A stretch of DNA of 64,000 bases from Arthrobacter pullicola (lineage in GTDB: Bacteria; Actinomycetota; Actinomycetes; Actinomycetales; Micrococcaceae), in contig NZ_JACSQC010000007.1 in assembly GCF_014836875.1 (NCBI RefSeq), positions 64,555 to 128,554 of the forward strand, read 5' to 3'. The notes beneath the pieces are model-generated. The model was given only the letters and a program-made list of their open reading frames with translations, did not search any database and was not told the origin of the DNA. Position 1 is the first letter of the stretch, and the number at the start of each line of letters is the position of its first letter. The position numbers were made by a program, and so were the translations under genes. Below are positions 47,894 through 55,295 of this stretch, one piece after another.

Positions 47894-49366
47894 TTGCACA
47901 GTGGCAAACGGGCGCTGAAAGGCCCCGCCTCACTCGCGGTTCCCCTCACCAGCCTGCTGGCAGCTTTGGCGCTGCTCCTGGGCACCCCTGCTTCCGGGGC
48001 CTTCGCGGCCACGCAGGAGCCCGGCGCCGTAGAGGGTAAGACCTACACCATCGGCACCGACACTACGTTCGCACCCTTCGAGTTCCGCGAAAACGGCGAG
48101 CTCGTCGGCATCGACATGGACCTCGTCAACGCCATCGCGGAAGACCAGGGCTTCGACGTCGAAATCCGTTCCCTGGGCTTCGATGCCGCGCTTCAGGCGC
48201 TGCAGTCCAACCAGGTGGACGGCGTGATCGCCGGAATGTCCATCACCGAGGAACGCCAGAAGGTCTTCGACTTCTCGGACCCCTACTTCGAGTCCGGCAT
48301 CCAGATGGCCGTTGCGGAAAACAACAACGACGTCGCCGGTTACGAGGACCTCGAAGGCAAGCGTGTTGCCGTCAAGACCGGCACCGAAGGCCAGGCCTTC
48401 GCAGAGTCCATCAAGGACCAGTACGGCTTCGACGTGATCGCGTTCGCGCAGTCTGCGCAGATGTACGACGACGTTAAGGCCGGCTCCTCTGTTGCCGTCT
48501 TCGACGACTATCCCGTGCTGGCCTACGGCATCAAGTCCGGTAACGGGCTGAAAACCGTGACGGAGAAGGAAACCGGTTCGTCCTACGGCTTCGCCGTCAA
48601 CGCCGGCGCCAACCCGGAACTCCTTGCGGCGTTCAACGCCGGGCTGGCCAACCTGCAGGAAAGCGGCGAGTACGAGGAAATCATGGACCGCTACCTGGAC
48701 GCCGGCGCCGCCGACTCCAGCTTCTGGTCCCTGGTCACTGACAACGCTCCGGCCTTTGCCAAGGGCCTCGGCCTGACCCTGCTCGCGACGGCCCTCTCGC
48801 TGTTCTTCGCGTTGATCCTGGGTATCATTTTCGGTTTCTTCAAGGTCAGCTCCAAGGTGGTGCTGCGCGGCATCGCCACCACCTACGTCAGCATCTTCCG
48901 CGGCACCCCGGTGCTGGTGCAGGCCTTCTTCTTCTACTTCGGCCTGCCGCAGCTGATCGGGCAGCCGGTGGATGTGCTGACCGCAGGCGTGCTGACGCTG
49001 AGCCTGAACGCCGGCGCCTACATGACGGAGATTGTCCGCGGCGGCATCCAGTCCGTGGATCCGGGCCAGATGGAAGCTGCCCGCAGCCTCGGCCTGGGTT
49101 ACGGCAAGACCATGCAGAAGGTCGTCATTCCGCAGGCCATCAAGATCATGACGCCGTCCTTCATCAACCAGTTCGTGATCACCCTGAAGGACACCTCGCT
49201 GCTGGCCGTCATCGGCTTCGCCGAACTGACCTACCAGGCGCAGCAGATCTACGCGGTGAACTTCCGCACCGCCGAGGTGCTGCTGATTGTCGCTGCCCTG
49301 TACTTCATCGTCATTACGCTGCTGACCAAGCTCGCGGACGTCCTGGATAAGAGGTTCAACAAGTGA
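47894..49366 (+). CDS. Amino-acid ABC transporter, fused substrate-binding and permease protein
   Basis: 490 residues in a single frame from a TTG start with AGGAGA upstream. A signal peptide (to about residue 35, ending GAFAATQ) is followed by a polar amino-acid binding domain: [52 protein letters not shown]. From about residue 285 a HisM/GlnP-type permease starts, with the EAA-loop region [20 protein letters not shown]. The fusion of receptor and permease resembles lactic-acid-bacterial GlnP. Glutamine or glutamate is a reasonable guess from the flanking glnE and glnA genes, but the substrate is not proven. The ATPase gene overlaps its end by 4 nt. Confidence 0.9.
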   Translation: MHSGKRALKGPASLAVPLTSLLAALALLLGTPASGAFAATQEPGAVEGKTYTIGTDTTFAPFEFRENGELVGIDMDLVNAIAEDQGFDVEIRSLGFDAALQALQSNQVDGVIAGMSITEERQKVFDFSDPYFESGIQMAVAENNNDVAGYEDLEGKRVAVKTGTEGQAFAESIKDQYGFDVIAFAQSAQMYDDVKAGSSVAVFDDYPVLAYGIKSGNGLKTVTEKETGSSYGFAVNAGANPELLAAFNAGLANLQESGEYEEIMDRYLDAGAADSSFWSLVTDNAPAFAKGLGLTLLATALSLFFALILGIIFGFFKVSSKVVLRGIATTYVSIFRGTPVLVQAFFFYFGLPQLIGQPVDVLTAGVLTLSLNAGAYMTEIVRGGIQSVDPGQMEAARSLGLGYGKTMQKVVIPQAIKIMTPSFINQFVITLKDTSLLAVIGFAELTYQAQQIYAVNFRTAEVLLIVAALYFIVITLLTKLADVLDKRFNK

Positions 49367-50091
49367 CCAAGATTCAAACCATCGGCCTGCGCAAGTCCTA
49401 CGGGTCCAACGAGGTCCTCAAAGGCCTGGACGTGTCCGTGGCCGAAGGCGAAGTCGTGTGCGTGATCGGTCCCTCGGGCTCCGGCAAGTCCACGTTCCTG
49501 CGCTGCTTGAACAAGCTCGAAGACATCACCGCCGGCAAAGTGGTGGTGGACGGCTTCGACCTCACCGATCCGAAGGTTGATCTCAACAAGGTCCGCCAGC
49601 AGATCGGCATGGTGTTCCAGCACTTCAACCTGTTCCCGCACATGAGCGTGCTGCAGAACATCATGCTTGCCCCGGTGGAACTGAAGAAGGGTTCCAAGGC
49701 TGAGGTCCGGAAGAACGCCCTGGCACTGCTGGAGCGGGTGGGCCTGGCTGACAAGGCCGATGCCCGCCCCGCCCAGCTCTCCGGCGGCCAGAAGCAGCGC
49801 GTGGCCATCGCCCGTGCGCTGGCGATGAAGCCGGACGTGATGCTCTTCGACGAAGCCACGTCCGCGCTCGACCCGGAAATGGTCGGCGAAGTCCTCCAGG
49901 TCATTCGCGACCTGGCCAAGGAGGGCATGACCATGGTTGTTGTCACCCACGAGATGGGCTTCGCCCGCGAAGTCGCTGACCGGGTGATCTTTATGGCCGA
50001 CGGCTACGTGGTGGAGGAGAACTCACCCGAGGAACTCTTCGGCAATCCGGAATCGCCGCGCCTCCAGGATTTCCTGGCCAAGGTTCTCTAG
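49363..50091 (+). CDS. Amino-acid ABC transporter ATP-binding protein
   Basis: 242 residues. Walker [11 protein letters not shown]-loop [18 protein letters not shown], signature [16 protein letters not shown], Walker [15 protein letters not shown] and the H-loop [10 protein letters not shown] are all intact, with spacing typical of GlnQ/HisP polar amino-acid transporters. GTG start overlapping the fused permease gene. It powers uptake through that partner. It is followed by a strong hairpin terminator. Confidence 0.94.
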   Translation: MTKIQTIGLRKSYGSNEVLKGLDVSVAEGEVVCVIGPSGSGKSTFLRCLNKLEDITAGKVVVDGFDLTDPKVDLNKVRQQIGMVFQHFNLFPHMSVLQNIMLAPVELKKGSKAEVRKNALALLERVGLADKADARPAQLSGGQKQRVAIARALAMKPDVMLFDEATSALDPEMVGEVLQVIRDLAKEGMTMVVVTHEMGFAREVADRVIFMADGYVVEENSPEELFGNPESPRLQDFLAKVL

Positions 50092-50107
50092 CACTCTCCA
50101 GCAGCCG

Positions 50108-50151
50108 ACGACGGCGGTGCGGTGCCCTCCCAGGTGCCGCACCGCCGTCGT
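50108..50151 (+). terminator. Terminator after the ABC transporter operon
   Basis: A 15-bp perfect stem (50108-50122 with 50137-50151) encloses a 14-nt loop, 16 nt past the ATPase stop. There is no long T run. Confidence 0.7.
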
Positions 50152-50210
50152 TGCTCTGTCACCGCCCTGTGTCCCTGTACGGTGTTCTGGCTCGGTCTTC
50201 TTGCCCGGCA

Positions 50211-51341
50211 TCAGGGCCGCGCTGCTGCGCGCATGGTGCCGAAGGGCTCCCAGAAGTAGTCAAAGCCGTCGGTGGGCCCGGTGAGGAAGCGCTGCGTGAA
50301 AAGGACCCCGATGTCCCCGTTTGGATAGACTGCGGCGCTGGTTCCGGAGCCTCCGGCCCAGCCCCACATCCCGGGTTCCGACCAGCCGGCACCGGGGCCG
50401 GTCTGCACGGCGCTCAGGTAGCCCCAGGACTCCTCTGAACCGGCCATTTCGGCGAAGCCTTCGCGCTGGCTGCCCACCAGCTGGTCCGTGGTCATCTGTT
50501 CGCGGAGCGCGGCGGGGACCAGGACGTCGTCGGCCAGAGCCGCCAGAAACGTCAGATAGTCGGGAACCGTTGAGAGCAGGCCGCCGGCCAGCGACTCGAA
50601 CAGCGGGGGAGCGGCGAAGGCAGCGCGGTAACCGGCGGCTTCCACCAGCCCGTTTTCCGTGGGGTCGTAGATGGCTGGCAGCTGCTCGCTCCCGGCCGGG
50701 AAACCTGTACCGGTCAATCCCAGCGGACCGGTGATCCGCTCCGCCAGCAGCTCGCCCACCGAGCGCCCCGAAGCCCGTGCCAGCAGGACGGAGAGTACGT
50801 CTGCTCCGGCGTGGTACATCCAGCGGATCCCCGGCTGTGCTGCCAGCGGCAGCCCGCCCAGCCGGGCGAGGTACTCATCAGGGGTCATTCCGGGCGGGTT
50901 GGGTCCCCAGAGGAAATCCTGAGTCGCGGCAGCGTAGGGAGTCTGCCCGAAGTCCAGGCCAAAACCTGCGGTGAGGGTCAGGAGATGCCGGACGGTGACC
51001 GGCCCTTGGGCATCAACCGTGTCGGTCAAGGGCGCCTCCGGGGACACCAGCACCCGCAGCCCTGCGAGTTCGGGCAGCCAGCGCGCGACGTCGTCGTCCA
51101 GCGCCAGTGTGCCGTCCGCGACCAGGCTCAGCGCCAGTGCACCGCCCACCAGCTTGCTCAGGGAAGCGATCCGGAACGGGGTCTGGGCATCCATCGGCCG
51201 CGGGTCGTGGAAGCCGTAGCTGCCCAGCGCCAGGATTTCCCTCCGGCCGTCCAGCCGTACACCGGCCACCAGGCCGGGGCACCAGCCGGCGTCGACCTGG
51301 GCCTGCAGTGACTGCCGCAGGTTGGCGGAGGATTCGGGCAT
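50211..51341 (-). CDS. Serine hydrolase, beta-lactamase class C/PBP4-like family
   Basis: About 376 residues. The SxxK motif is in FRIASLSKLVGGALAL and the tyrosine motif is RWMYHAGADVLS. A DDDVARWLPELAGLRVL segment and the C-terminal WGWAGGSGTSAAVYPN block (equivalent to the KTG/HTG region) fit the EstB/class C group. No signal peptide is seen, so a cytoplasmic esterase or amidohydrolase is more likely than a secreted beta-lactamase. ATG 51341 is chosen because GGAGGG lies 7 nt upstream. ATG 51413 would extend the protein by 24 residues but abuts the glnA1 terminator. Substrate unknown. Confidence 0.8.
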   Translation of the reverse strand: MPESSANLRQSLQAQVDAGWCPGLVAGVRLDGRREILALGSYGFHDPRPMDAQTPFRIASLSKLVGGALALSLVADGTLALDDDVARWLPELAGLRVLVSPEAPLTDTVDAQGPVTVRHLLTLTAGFGLDFGQTPYAAATQDFLWGPNPPGMTPDEYLARLGGLPLAAQPGIRWMYHAGADVLSVLLARASGRSVGELLAERITGPLGLTGTGFPAGSEQLPAIYDPTENGLVEAAGYRAAFAAPPLFESLAGGLLSTVPDYLTFLAALADDVLVPAALREQMTTDQLVGSQREGFAEMAGSEESWGYLSAVQTGPGAGWSEPGMWGWAGGSGTSAAVYPNGDIGVLFTQRFLTGPTDGFDYFWEPFGTMRAAARP

Positions 51342-51413
51342 GCGTCCACCCTCCACCAGCGTAAAGAGCTGGTCAACCCGCTGCGGGGCGTCCACGCGGT
51401 CGAAGTCCGGCAT

Positions 51414-51465
51414 GCAGAAGGGCCCGTACACCTGCCGTTTCCGGCAGGTGTACGGGCCCTTCTGC
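51414..51465 (-). terminator. Very long perfect hairpin after glnA1
   Basis: A 23-bp uninterrupted stem (51414-51436 with 51443-51465) closes a 6-nt loop, starting 10 nt past the glnA1 stop. No T run follows. It most likely terminates or protects the glnA1 transcript. Confidence 0.8.
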
Positions 51466-51475
51466 GTTCGGAGTC

Positions 51476-52900
51476 TTAGACGCCGTAGTAGAGCTCGAAC
51501 TCGAAGGGGTTCGGGCGCAGCGACAGCGGGAAGATTTCCTGCTCGCGCTTGTATGCGATCCAGGCGTCGATCATGTCCTGGGTGAACACGCCGCCTGCCT
51601 GCAGGAACTCGTTGTCGGCTTCCAGTGCCAGCAGAGCTTCCTCAAGGGAACCGGGAGCCTTCTGGATGTGCTTGGCTTCTTCGGCGGGGAGCTCGTAGAG
51701 GTCCTTGTCGATCGGGTCGGCCGGCTCGATGCGGTTCTTGATGCCGTCCAGGCCGGCCATCAGCTGTGCGGCGAAGGCGAGGTACGGGTTGGAGGAGGGG
51801 TCCGGAGCGCGGAATTCGATGCGCTTGGCCTTCGGGTTGGAACCGGTGATGGGGATGCGGATACCGGCGGAGCGGTTGCCCTGCGAGTAGACCATGTTGA
51901 CCGGAGCCTCGAAGCCCTTGACCAGGCGGCGGTAGGAGTTGACCGTCGGGTTGGTGAAGGCCAGAACGGCGGAAGCGTGCTTGAGCAGGCCGCCAATGTA
52001 CCAGCGGGCCAGATCGGACAGGCCCGCGTAGCCCTTCTCGTCATAGAACAGCGGCTCGCCGCCGTTCCACAGCGACTGGTGGCAGTGCATGCCCGAGCCG
52101 TTGTCGTTGAAGACCGGCTTCGGCATGAAGGTCGCGGACTTGCCCCACGCATCGGCAACGTTCTTGACGATGTACTTGAACTTCTGCAGGTCGTCGGCTG
52201 CGTGCGTCAGCGTGGTGAACTTGTAGTTGATTTCAGCCTGGCCTGCGCCGCCCACCTCGTGGTGGGACCGCTCGACCTCAAGGCCGGCATTGTCCAGCTC
52301 AACGCAGATCGCGTCGCGCAGGTCTGCCTGCTTGTCCACGGGGGAGACGGGGAAGTAGCCGCCCTTGAAGGGGGTCTTGTTGCCCAGGTTGCCGCCTTCT
52401 TCCTCGCGGCCGGTGTTCCACGGAGCCTCGATGGAATCAACCTTGTAGAAGCTGCCCTGCGGAGCGGATTCGTACTGGACGTTGTCGAAGATGAAGAACT
52501 CCGCCTCGGGAGCAAAGAAGGCGGTGTCAGCGATGCCGGTGGAGGCAAGGTAAGCCTCGGCGCGCTCTGCGACACCGCGGGGATCGCGGAGGTAGGGCTC
52601 TCCGGTGCGCGGGTTCACGATGGAGAAGTTCAGGGCGAGGGTCTTCTCGATGCGGAACGGGTCCAGGAACGCGGTGGTGACATCGGGAATGAGCTGCATG
52701 TCCGATTCAGCGATGCCCTGGAAACCGCGGATGGAAGAACCATCGAACAGCTGGCCGTGAACGAAGAAGTCTGCATCGACGGACTTAGCCGGCACATTAA
52801 AGTGCTGCTGCACACCAGGGAGATCGGTGAACCGGATGTCGACGAACTTCACATCTTCGTCAGCGATGAACTTGAGGACCTCGTCCGCAGTCTTGAACAT
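51476..52900 (-). CDS. glnA: Glutamine synthetase type I (GlnA1, GSI-beta)
   Basis: 474 residues. GS motifs: [89 protein letters not shown] split across the loop and [25 protein letters not shown] (Tyr402) is the adenylylation site recognised by GlnE. It is the main ammonia-assimilating enzyme (glutamate to glutamine). ATG 52900 has AAGGAG about 10 nt upstream; a start 63 nt earlier would add unconserved residues. A TAGAGT -10 and a GlnR-type box lie upstream, so the gene is probably activated under nitrogen limitation. Confidence 0.96.
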   Translation of the reverse strand: MFKTADEVLKFIADEDVKFVDIRFTDLPGVQQHFNVPAKSVDADFFVHGQLFDGSSIRGFQGIAESDMQLIPDVTTAFLDPFRIEKTLALNFSIVNPRTGEPYLRDPRGVAERAEAYLASTGIADTAFFAPEAEFFIFDNVQYESAPQGSFYKVDSIEAPWNTGREEEGGNLGNKTPFKGGYFPVSPVDKQADLRDAICVELDNAGLEVERSHHEVGGAGQAEINYKFTTLTHAADDLQKFKYIVKNVADAWGKSATFMPKPVFNDNGSGMHCHQSLWNGGEPLFYDEKGYAGLSDLARWYIGGLLKHASAVLAFTNPTVNSYRRLVKGFEAPVNMVYSQGNRSAGIRIPITGSNPKAKRIEFRAPDPSSNPYLAFAAQLMAGLDGIKNRIEPADPIDKDLYELPAEEAKHIQKAPGSLEEALLALEADNEFLQAGGVFTQDMIDAWIAYKREQEIFPLSLRPNPFEFELYYGV

Positions 52901-52999
52901 CGTGTCTATGCTCCTTATAAAGGTTGGGTGGAAAGGCCCCGGGCGGTGGACCTGTCCGGGCACCGGGCGGAAAATCCGCTCGATCCGGTAACTCCAGTA

Positions 53000-53005
53000 A
53001 CTCTA
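53000..53005 (-). promoter_or_regulatory. Candidate -10 (TAGAGT) of glnA1
   Basis: TAGAGT on the minus strand, implying transcription from about 52993 and a leader of about 93 nt. The -35 position reads ATGGGC, which is poor and would fit activator-dependent transcription. Confidence 0.5.
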
Positions 53006-53037
53006 GGCGGGCCCGATTACCCGCCCATGTCGCTAAT

Positions 53038-53053
53038 GTTTCGGCGACGTTAC
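53038..53053 (-). promoter_or_regulatory. GlnR-type binding box upstream of glnA1
   Basis: On the minus strand GTAAC-GTCGCC-GAAAC matches the actinobacterial GlnR consensus gTnAC-n6-GaAAC exactly. It is centred about 50 bp upstream of the inferred transcription start, a suitable position for activation. Confidence 0.7.
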
Positions 53054-53151
53054 ATACGCCGGGCCATTTCCTCCACCCTAGCGTGTGCCCGGTCACCGGA
53101 GCACACCGTGGCCCGTCATGACGGCGGGACGGGGGCGCCGGTGCCAGCCGG

Positions 53152-53157
53152 TAGTCT
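53152..53157 (+). promoter_or_regulatory. -10 box (TAGTCT) for leaderless RDD gene
   Basis: TAGTCT is followed by TAAACC and the GTG start (6 nt). Confidence 0.6.
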
Positions 53158-53163
53158 TAAACC

Positions 53164-53613
53164 GTGGTTGACAGAAGAAGCTTAGGTTCATGGCTCCAGG
53201 GCCCGCCGTCCGATGAGGAAAACTGGCCCGGGCGCCGGCTCGGCCGCCCCCGGACAGGTCCGGGATCCATCGCCCGCGTAGGGCCGCGGCTCGGCGCGAT
53301 CATCATCGACTGGGCGCTAGCGTCACTGATTTCCTACGCGTTCTTCGGCGGAACGGCAACGGCCAATCTCCTGGTGTTCGCTGCGGAGCAGATCATCCTC
53401 GTGGGGCTGCTCGGCTACAGCGTCGGCCACCGGGTCTTCAGTCTCCAGGTGCAAAAACTGGACGGCTCCGCCGCCGGACCCCTGGCCGGCGCCGTCCGTT
53501 CCATCCTGATCTGCCTGGTCATTCCCGCGCTGATTTTCGATGCCGACCAGCGCGGCCTGCATGACAAGGCCATGAACACCATCCTGGTGCGCGTGAAGCA
53601 CGGCAGTCGATAG
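53164..53613 (+). CDS. RDD-family membrane protein
   Basis: 149 residues. A polar N-terminus (about 1-38) is followed by GPRLGAIIIDWALASLISYA, which holds the conserved Arg and Asp of the RDD family, then two more hydrophobic segments (LLVFAAEQIILVGLLGYSVG and AVRSILICLVIPALIFDADQ) and the terminal LHDKAMNTILV. The function is unknown; some RDD proteins are ion transporters. A homologue (Rv2219A) lies at the same place between glnA1 and the DUF4191 gene in M. tuberculosis. Leaderless GTG start. Confidence 0.88.
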   Translation: MVDRRSLGSWLQGPPSDEENWPGRRLGRPRTGPGSIARVGPRLGAIIIDWALASLISYAFFGGTATANLLVFAAEQIILVGLLGYSVGHRVFSLQVQKLDGSAAGPLAGAVRSILICLVIPALIFDADQRGLHDKAMNTILVRVKHGSR

Positions 53614-53640
53614 GCACCTGGCGTCAAAGGTGCACACCCG

Positions 53641-53669
53641 AAGAGGGCTTCTCTGGAGAAGCCCTCTTT
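53641..53669 (+). terminator. Intrinsic terminator of the RDD gene
   Basis: A 12-bp perfect stem (53641-53652 with 53657-53668), loop CTGG, with the T-rich end CTTTG. Confidence 0.85.
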
Positions 53670-53770
53670 GTATGTTCAGGTAGCTGCTAGTTCTAGCTCC
53701 TGGCTCGTGACGGCCGACCACGCTCTGCCGAACCCGGTCTGCCCGGCGGCCGATCGCGTCTGCGCCCGCC

Positions 53771-53838
53771 GACCGTTCCTGCGTCAGGCCACCGTTCCTG
53801 AGCCAGCCCACCCTTCCTGCGCCAGCCCACCCTTCCTG
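53771..53838 (+). repeat. 19-bp tandem repeat, four units
   Basis: The core (G/C)ACC(G/C)TTCCTG occurs at 53771, 53790, 53809 and 53828, an exact 19-bp period. The units continue with variants of (C/A)G(T/C)CAG(G/C)C. The fourth unit decays after its core. Confidence 0.85.
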
Positions 53839-54017
53839 CCGCCTGGGCGAAGGCGAACACTTTGAAGCCGAGCTCTATCAGCCCGCAGCAGTTCCGGCGA
53901 TGGCAGGTCCGTGTGCACAGGTTCCCACTCTGCGTGACAGGTGTTTCTTCCTGTGGTCACACCAGCCCCAACAGAAACGTTGGCCGGGAGTCTGTGCCGC
54001 GGTGGACCAGGGGCGGC

Positions 54018-54130
54018 GGAGTTTCCCTCCGTTTTGGGACAAGCCTGCCGGAATGGGACTTTCCTGCCGCGGCGCCGCGGCAGGAAAGTCCCAAAGTGGC
54101 GGGGAAGTCCCCAAACGGAGGATTTCCGGC
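54018..54130. repeat. Long imperfect inverted repeat with a 40-bp perfect palindromic core
   Basis: 54054-54093 is a perfect palindrome without a spacer (each arm begins TGGGACTTTCCTGCC). The flanks extend the symmetry to about 56 nt per arm: CTCCGTTT recurs on the opposite strand as TCCGTTT, and GGGGACTTCCCCGCC is the counterpart of TGGGACAAGCCTGCC. Each arm contains two TGGGAC-type units about 19-20 bp apart. Confidence 0.85.
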
Positions 54131-54234
54131 ACGCCCCCAGCCGATTCCCGCGTATGCCGTCCGGGCACCGGCATCGGCCCCGATCGCGCCCGATGCGCCT
54201 GGTGCCGCCCGACCGGCCCGGCTGCGCCCGACGC

Positions 54235-54286
54235 CGCCGAGCTCCCAACGACGCCCGACGTCGCCGAGCTCCCAACGACGCCCGAC
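54235..54286 (+). repeat. 25-bp direct repeat, two copies at 27-bp spacing
   Basis: CGCCGAGCTCCCAACGACGC plus CCGAC occurs at 54235-54259 and again at 54262-54286 without a mismatch. Confidence 0.85.
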
Positions 54287-54391
54287 CTGCCGGGCGTGCC
54301 AGCCGTCGCCCGGCGCGACCCGCCGCTGAGCGTCACTCACACCCGGACTTCCCCGCCCACCCGTCCATACCCTGCATACTGCACACGAAAA

Positions 54392-54413
54392 AGGGCCCCC
54401 GGTAAGGGGCCCT
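54392..54413 (-). terminator. Intrinsic terminator of the DUF4191 gene
   Basis: AGGGCCCC-6 nt-GGGGCCCT stem; on the minus strand it runs into TTTTTCG. Confidence 0.85.
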
Positions 54414-54443
54414 CGTTCGATGTTCAACTGTCGGCTGCCGGAG

Positions 54444-55196
54444 CTAGCGCCCGCGTGCTGCCTTGCGGTCGGGCCGGGCCTTGTAGGGGTCGATGCCCTT
54501 GGGAATCGGCAGGCGCTGGCCCAGGGCGGACAGGCGCTTGTTGACGGCCTGGACTTCCTGCTTGGTCAGCGACTTCTTGAGCTTCCGGACCTTCTTGGCC
54601 ACCTGCTGGAGGGGGACCTGGCCTTCGCCGCGTCCGGTCTGGATGACATGGACGGGAACGTTCGGCGCGATGCGGTTCATCTTCCGGCGTTCGCCGTCAA
54701 CGAGTGTCCGGACCCGGTTGGAGGGGCCCTCGGTGACCAGCACGATGCCGGGACGGCCGATCGCGCGGAACACGGCATCCTGGGTGCGCGGGCTGACGGC
54801 AACCGGCTGTTCTTCCAGGATCCAGCCGCGGCGCAGGACGCTCAGGGCTGCGCCCGAGGCACCCGGCTGGCCTTCAATCTGCGAGAAGGCAGCACGTTCA
54901 GCGCGCCGCGAAAGGATGAAGACAGCGGCCAGCAGGCCCAGCGGGATAGCGATGATGAGCATCGTGACCCAGTTGTCAATCAGGAAGCCGATGGCCAGAG
55001 CGAGGATGATGATGCCAAAGAAGGCGCCAGCCATCCACCAGACCACGCTGGGATCGTTGCGCCGCGTCATCTTGAAGACATCGGCGATCTGTTTCATGCG
55101 GCCGGGCTGCTTGTTCTTCTTTTCCGCCTTCGGCTTGCGGGAGAAGAGGCCGCGCCGGGCGCCCTTGGATGCGTCGGAATCAGTGCTGTTGGCCAT
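54444..55196 (-). CDS. DUF4191 membrane protein
   Basis: 250 residues. A basic N-terminus with KGARRGLFSRKPKAEKK and RMKQIADVFKMTRRNDPSVV precedes two membrane helices (about 50-72 and 77-97: WMAGAFFGIIILALAIGFLI and VTMLIIAIPLGLLAAVFILS). The rest is a cytoplasmic domain with GQPGASGAALSVLRRGWILE, PVAVSPRTQDAVFRAIGRPG and a basic, coiled-coil-prone end. This matches DUF4191, a family fixed next to lipA in actinobacteria (Rv2219). The role is unknown. TAGAAT lies 9 nt before the ATG. Confidence 0.88.
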   Translation of the reverse strand: MANSTDSDASKGARRGLFSRKPKAEKKNKQPGRMKQIADVFKMTRRNDPSVVWWMAGAFFGIIILALAIGFLIDNWVTMLIIAIPLGLLAAVFILSRRAERAAFSQIEGQPGASGAALSVLRRGWILEEQPVAVSPRTQDAVFRAIGRPGIVLVTEGPSNRVRTLVDGERRKMNRIAPNVPVHVIQTGRGEGQVPLQQVAKKVRKLKKSLTKQEVQAVNKRLSALGQRLPIPKGIDPYKARPDRKAARGR

Positions 55197-55205
55197 AATA
55201 AGTCA

Positions 55206-55211
55206 ATTCTA
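55206..55211 (-). promoter_or_regulatory. -10 box (TAGAAT) of the DUF4191 gene
   Basis: On the minus strand TAGAAT is followed by 9 nt and the ATG, giving a leader of at most 2-3 nt. Confidence 0.5.
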
Positions 55212-55295
55212 CGTGATGGAGGCGCGGCATCTTCTCCCCGTGACACGGGTAGTCGGCGAGGATTGCAGCGGGCTTTTAGCTGGTGGAAACGGCGC

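Larger units (their letters stand above)
53614..54443. other. Gene-free, repeat-rich interval between the RDD and DUF4191 genes
   Basis: No gene can be supported in these 830 bp. The open frames have no family resemblance, no ribosome-binding sites, and run through repeats whose period is not a multiple of three. In order it holds the RDD terminator (53641-53669), four tandem 19-bp units (53771-53838), a palindromic element of about 113 bp (54018-54130), two copies of a 25-bp sequence (54235-54286), and the minus-strand terminator of the DUF4191 gene (54392-54413). Confidence 0.75.

Noticed and set aside
51342-51413. Serine hydrolase start at ATG 51413 or further upstream
   Set aside because: It would place the first codons against or within the 23-bp glnA1 hairpin and has no ribosome-binding site. 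ATG 51341 has GGAGGG at the right distance.
53771-53838. Short CRISPR-like array
   Set aside because: The units are directly adjacent with no unique spacers, 19 bp is too short for CRISPR repeats, and there are no cas genes.
54055-54090. GGGACTTTCC on both strands, identical to the eukaryotic NF-kappaB site
   Set aside because: There is no such factor in bacteria; the match is part of the palindromic repeat.
53784-54427. Several overlapping open frames of 150-210 codons between the RDD and DUF4191 genes
   Set aside because: They run through 19-bp repeats and a long palindrome, have no ribosome-binding sites and match nothing recognised. They are better explained as GC-rich non-coding DNA. 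A decayed gene remains possible but cannot be supported.
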